A DNA stretch of 22,887 bases, from positions 1-22,887 of the forward strand of contig CAYONM010000034.1 of NCBI GenBank assembly GCA_964405325.1. Direction: 5' to 3'. The translations under genes and the position numbers were made by a program. This document shows positions 20,843-22,887 of the stretch, one piece after another. Below the pieces are notes generated by a model, which saw nothing but the letters and a program-made list of their open reading frames with translations, had not been told where the DNA came from and made no database searches. The DNA comes from CAYONM01 sp964405325 (GTDB lineage Bacteria; Planctomycetota; UBA11346). Every line of letters starts with the position of its first letter. Positions within the stretch are counted from its first letter, which is position 1.

Positions 20843-21988
20843 ATGCGTATGGTATTGATGCTGTTGTTGATCGCCCCCGGTTTTGCCAGCGAAGCCGGGG
20901 TCCGCATCAAAGACTTGTGCGATATCGAGGGCGTCCGCGACAACCAGCTGAACGGGGTGGGTGTGGTGGTGGGCTTGGCGGGCAGTGGCGACGATAAAGA
21001 TGCGGTTCTGACGGCCATGCGCAGTTATCTGCTGCGCAACCGGCTTCAGATCGACCGCAGCTATCGTGGGGTGAAGGGTAAGAATATCGCGCTGGTGGTG
21101 GTGACGGCGAAATTGCCGCCATTCATCAAATCCGGTTCGCGTATCGACTGCCAAGTCTCTGCCATCGGCGATGCCAAGAGCCTGAAGGGTGGGGTGTTGC
21201 TGCAGACGCTGTTGGTTGGCTTCGACGGCAATGTCTACGCGGCAGCCCAGGGCTCGGTAAGTATTGGCGGTTACGGCAATGCCGGGCCGGGGCAGGTGTC
21301 GACCGGTCTGCCGCATACCAATGTCGAGACCACCGGTACCGTGGCGGGTGGCGCCATTGTCGAGGCCGAGGTGCCGATGGAGATGGTTTTCGAGGATCAC
21401 TTGCGTTTGGCGCTGAAACAGCCCGATTTCACCAATGCCAATCGGGTCGCGCGGGTGTTGGCTGCCGAGTTTGGTGACGAGCGGGTCAGCGCCAACGACG
21501 CAGCCAGCGTGACCTTGCGTTTTGATATTATGCCGCCGGGTGATGGCCTGATCCAGATCATCGCCCGCATCGAGGAGCTGCGGGTCCAGCCCGACAGCAA
21601 GGCGCGGGTGGTGATCAACGAGCGTACCGGCACCGTGGTGGTGGGTCGTGATGTCCGCATCGACCCGGTGGCCGTCTCGCATGCTGGCCTGAGCCTGCAG
21701 GTGCGGCCGGCAACGCTGGAGCGGACCGACCCCGAAGACCCGGAGCGGACGATCCGGCAAACCACCTGGCAGCATCCGATGATGACCGATGCCGCCATGC
21801 AGCCGCCCGAGGGCGTCCGTGTCGACCGCGACGACATCCCGGGGAGCGTCACCGTGTTGGATGGCAGTACCGTGGAGGCGATCTCCAATGCTCTGAACGC
21901 CATTGGCGCCCGCCCCACCGACATGGTGGCGATTTTTCAGGCCATCCACCGGGCTGGCGCGCTACATGCTGAACTGGTGGTCATGTAG
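20843..21988 (+). CDS. flgI: Flagellar P-ring protein FlgI
   Basis: FlgI assembles the periplasmic ring around the rod in the peptidoglycan layer. 381 aa, full length for the family. A signal peptide ends near GFAS|EAGVRIKDL. The signature segments are all present: IKDLCDIEGVRDNQLNGVGVVVGLAGSGD in two contiguous parts at the N-terminus, the LPPFIKSGSRIDCQVSAIGD region, GSVSIGG in the middle, INERTGTVVVGRDVRI, and the C-terminal LNAIGARPTDMVAIFQAI. It follows flgH by 17 nt and precedes the rod-binding gene by 71 nt, the classic gene order. The ribosome binding site is weak (AAGGA somewhat far upstream), so translation may partly depend on flgH. It needs FlgA as a chaperone, which is not in the window. 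Confidence 0.97.
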   Translation: MRMVLMLLLIAPGFASEAGVRIKDLCDIEGVRDNQLNGVGVVVGLAGSGDDKDAVLTAMRSYLLRNRLQIDRSYRGVKGKNIALVVVTAKLPPFIKSGSRIDCQVSAIGDAKSLKGGVLLQTLLVGFDGNVYAAAQGSVSIGGYGNAGPGQVSTGLPHTNVETTGTVAGGAIVEAEVPMEMVFEDHLRLALKQPDFTNANRVARVLAAEFGDERVSANDAASVTLRFDIMPPGDGLIQIIARIEELRVQPDSKARVVINERTGTVVVGRDVRIDPVAVSHAGLSLQVRPATLERTDPEDPERTIRQTTWQHPMMTDAAMQPPEGVRVDRDDIPGSVTVLDGSTVEAISNALNAIGARPTDMVAIFQAIHRAGALHAELVVM

Positions 21989-22059
21989 GAGTTGGCCAGC
22001 GGACGAGGGTATTCGAGCGATGACCGCAACAGGCCGGTGCTTGTCCTGAGAGGAATCCC

Positions 22060-22368
22060 ATGACCGATCTCGCTTTGACCAGCTTTGGCAGCCTGGATGG
22101 CTCGAACGGCAACAAAGCAGAGCAGCTTCGTCGGGCGACCGCAGCGTTGGAGCAGCATTTTTTGCAGGAATTGCTCAAGCATGCTCTGCCTGGCGACGAT
22201 ACCCAGGGTCAGTTCGCCTTGGAGCGCAGTGCGGGTATGCGTCAGGCTCAGGAGCTGTATCATCAGGCATTGGCCGAACATGCCGCTGGTTCGCTGGGTG
22301 TAGCGGCAGCCTTGGAAGCGCAATTGGCCAGAGATGTGCGTCAACCGGACGGGGGGGGATCGACATGA
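22060..22368 (+). CDS. Rod-binding protein, FlgJ N-terminal type
   Basis: 102 aa, comprising only the rod-binding domain found at the N-terminus of FlgJ. The pattern ALEQHFLQELLKHAL, then an ERSAGMRQAQELYHQALAEH helix and SLGVAAALEAQL at the end, fits this domain. It is thought to cap or chaperone the growing rod in the periplasm. There is no muramidase domain, as in many non-enteric bacteria where a separate enzyme cuts the peptidoglycan. No Sec signal is present, consistent with export through the flagellar secretion system. GAGAGGAAT precedes the ATG. It overlaps the next gene by 4 nt (ATGA). Confidence 0.87.
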   Translation: MTDLALTSFGSLDGSNGNKAEQLRRATAALEQHFLQELLKHALPGDDTQGQFALERSAGMRQAQELYHQALAEHAAGSLGVAAALEAQLARDVRQPDGGGST

Positions 22369-22874
22369 GCGGCGCCAGTCTTTTGGAACGTTTAGGCGAG
22401 CATCTCAAAGCCGAGCGAGTGTTGCATCAGCACCTCTTGAATCTGGCCGAGAAGAAGCGCGACGAGATCGTTGCCGGCAATATCGACGCATTCAGCAAAG
22501 CTTTGGAGCAGGAGCAGGACATCTTGAAAAAAGGCCAGGAGTTGGGCCGTCGCCGCCTCAAGCTGCTGGAAGCCTGTGCCAAAGGAATGAATTGTCCGGT
22601 ATCGAATTTGCGCATGGCGCAAATTCTCGAACGCGCCCCCGAGCCCCTGCGCAGCGAACTCGGCGGTCTGTCGCACGATCTGCGCGAACTGCTCCAGCGC
22701 CTGCGCGATCTGAACGAACGCAATCTGGTCCTGATCCGGCAGAGCCTGGGCTTTGTCCGCGAGGTGATGAACATCATTACCGGCGAGGAACAGCAGCGCC
22801 AGGACTACAGCCGCAGCGGCGTCCAGGATAGCCGTCAGTCCTCTGGCGGGGCCATCCTCAGTCGCAAGGCGTAG
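22365..22874 (+). CDS. Flagellar export chaperone FlgN-like protein
   Basis: 169 aa, almost wholly helical and charged, with a long antiparallel coiled-coil pattern. HLKAERVLHQHLLNLAEKK near the N-terminus and LRDLNERNLVLIRQSLGFV in the C-terminal helix match the FlgN family, which binds hook-filament junction proteins FlgK and FlgL before export. Length and position directly after the rod-binding gene fit; flgK would be expected just beyond the right edge. The last 30 residues or so (SRSGVQDSRQSSGG) are disordered, as expected of the region that holds substrate in FlgN. Its start overlaps the upstream stop (ATGA). The assignment rests on pattern and context because FlgN proteins are poorly conserved. 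Confidence 0.82.
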   Translation: MSGASLLERLGEHLKAERVLHQHLLNLAEKKRDEIVAGNIDAFSKALEQEQDILKKGQELGRRRLKLLEACAKGMNCPVSNLRMAQILERAPEPLRSELGGLSHDLRELLQRLRDLNERNLVLIRQSLGFVREVMNIITGEEQQRQDYSRSGVQDSRQSSGGAILSRKA

Positions 22875-22887
22875 TCTTCCTGTTTAG

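Overview
This is about 22.9 kb of GC-rich bacterial DNA with densely packed genes. The organism is a diderm, because both the flagellar L-ring (FlgH) and P-ring (FlgI) genes are present. It lives at least partly by fermentation or anaerobically: there is a trimeric NAD-linked [FeFe]-hydrogenase, a second sensory-type [FeFe]-hydrogenase and a Rex redox repressor. The gene set fits an anaerobic or facultative diderm such as a member of the PVC group (Planctomycetota and relatives), but nothing in the window fixes the phylum and I treat that as a guess.

Layout. (1) 109-1473 (-): radA. (2) 1667-7412 (+): a tight five-gene membrane operon made of a DUF4178/YjfK-like protein, a coiled-coil protein with a Tyr/Ser/Arg/Gly-rich tail, a two-unit DUF350 (YjfL-like) protein, a seven-helix membrane spermidine-synthase-like aminopropyltransferase, and a two-helix K+ channel with a degenerate RCK domain. 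(3) 7605-8924 (-): a KamA-family radical SAM protein, convergent with the channel gene. (4) 9253-10242 (+): an exported Asp-box (BNR) beta-propeller. (5) 14512 to 10440 (-): a four-gene operon of sensory [FeFe]-hydrogenase (HydS type, with PAS), SpoIIE/PP2C phosphatase, Rieske ferredoxin and DtxR-family metalloregulator with a FeoA domain. (6) 14686-19943 (+): divergent from (5), the hydC-hydB-hydA trimeric hydrogenase followed by rex. (7) 20226-22874 (+): flgH, flgI, a flgJ-type rod-binding protein and flgN, continuing off the right edge.

How the genes work together. Regions 5 and 6 read as one H2/redox module. HydABC would oxidise NADH (possibly with ferredoxin) to make H2. HydS has an altered H-cluster pocket typical of sensory enzymes and would report H2 or redox state, through its PAS region and the translationally coupled phosphatase. 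Rex would report NADH/NAD+, and the DtxR protein would report iron supply. The 173-bp divergent intergenic region carries an AT-rich palindrome that could be the shared operator. Region 2 resembles the yjfK/yjfL-type gene neighbourhoods that pair a membrane spermidine synthase with DUF350 and an ion channel. Its function is unknown and the usual biosynthetic partners are absent here. The flagellar operon is preceded by a near-consensus sigma-54 promoter and an upstream inverted repeat at enhancer distance.

The intergenic regions also hold a two-copy dispersed repeat (about 10323-10394 and 19970-20041, in opposite orientations), a long intercistronic stem-loop between hydB and hydA, and hairpins between the convergent genes. 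I saw no rRNA, tRNA, CRISPR array, insertion sequence or phage genes.
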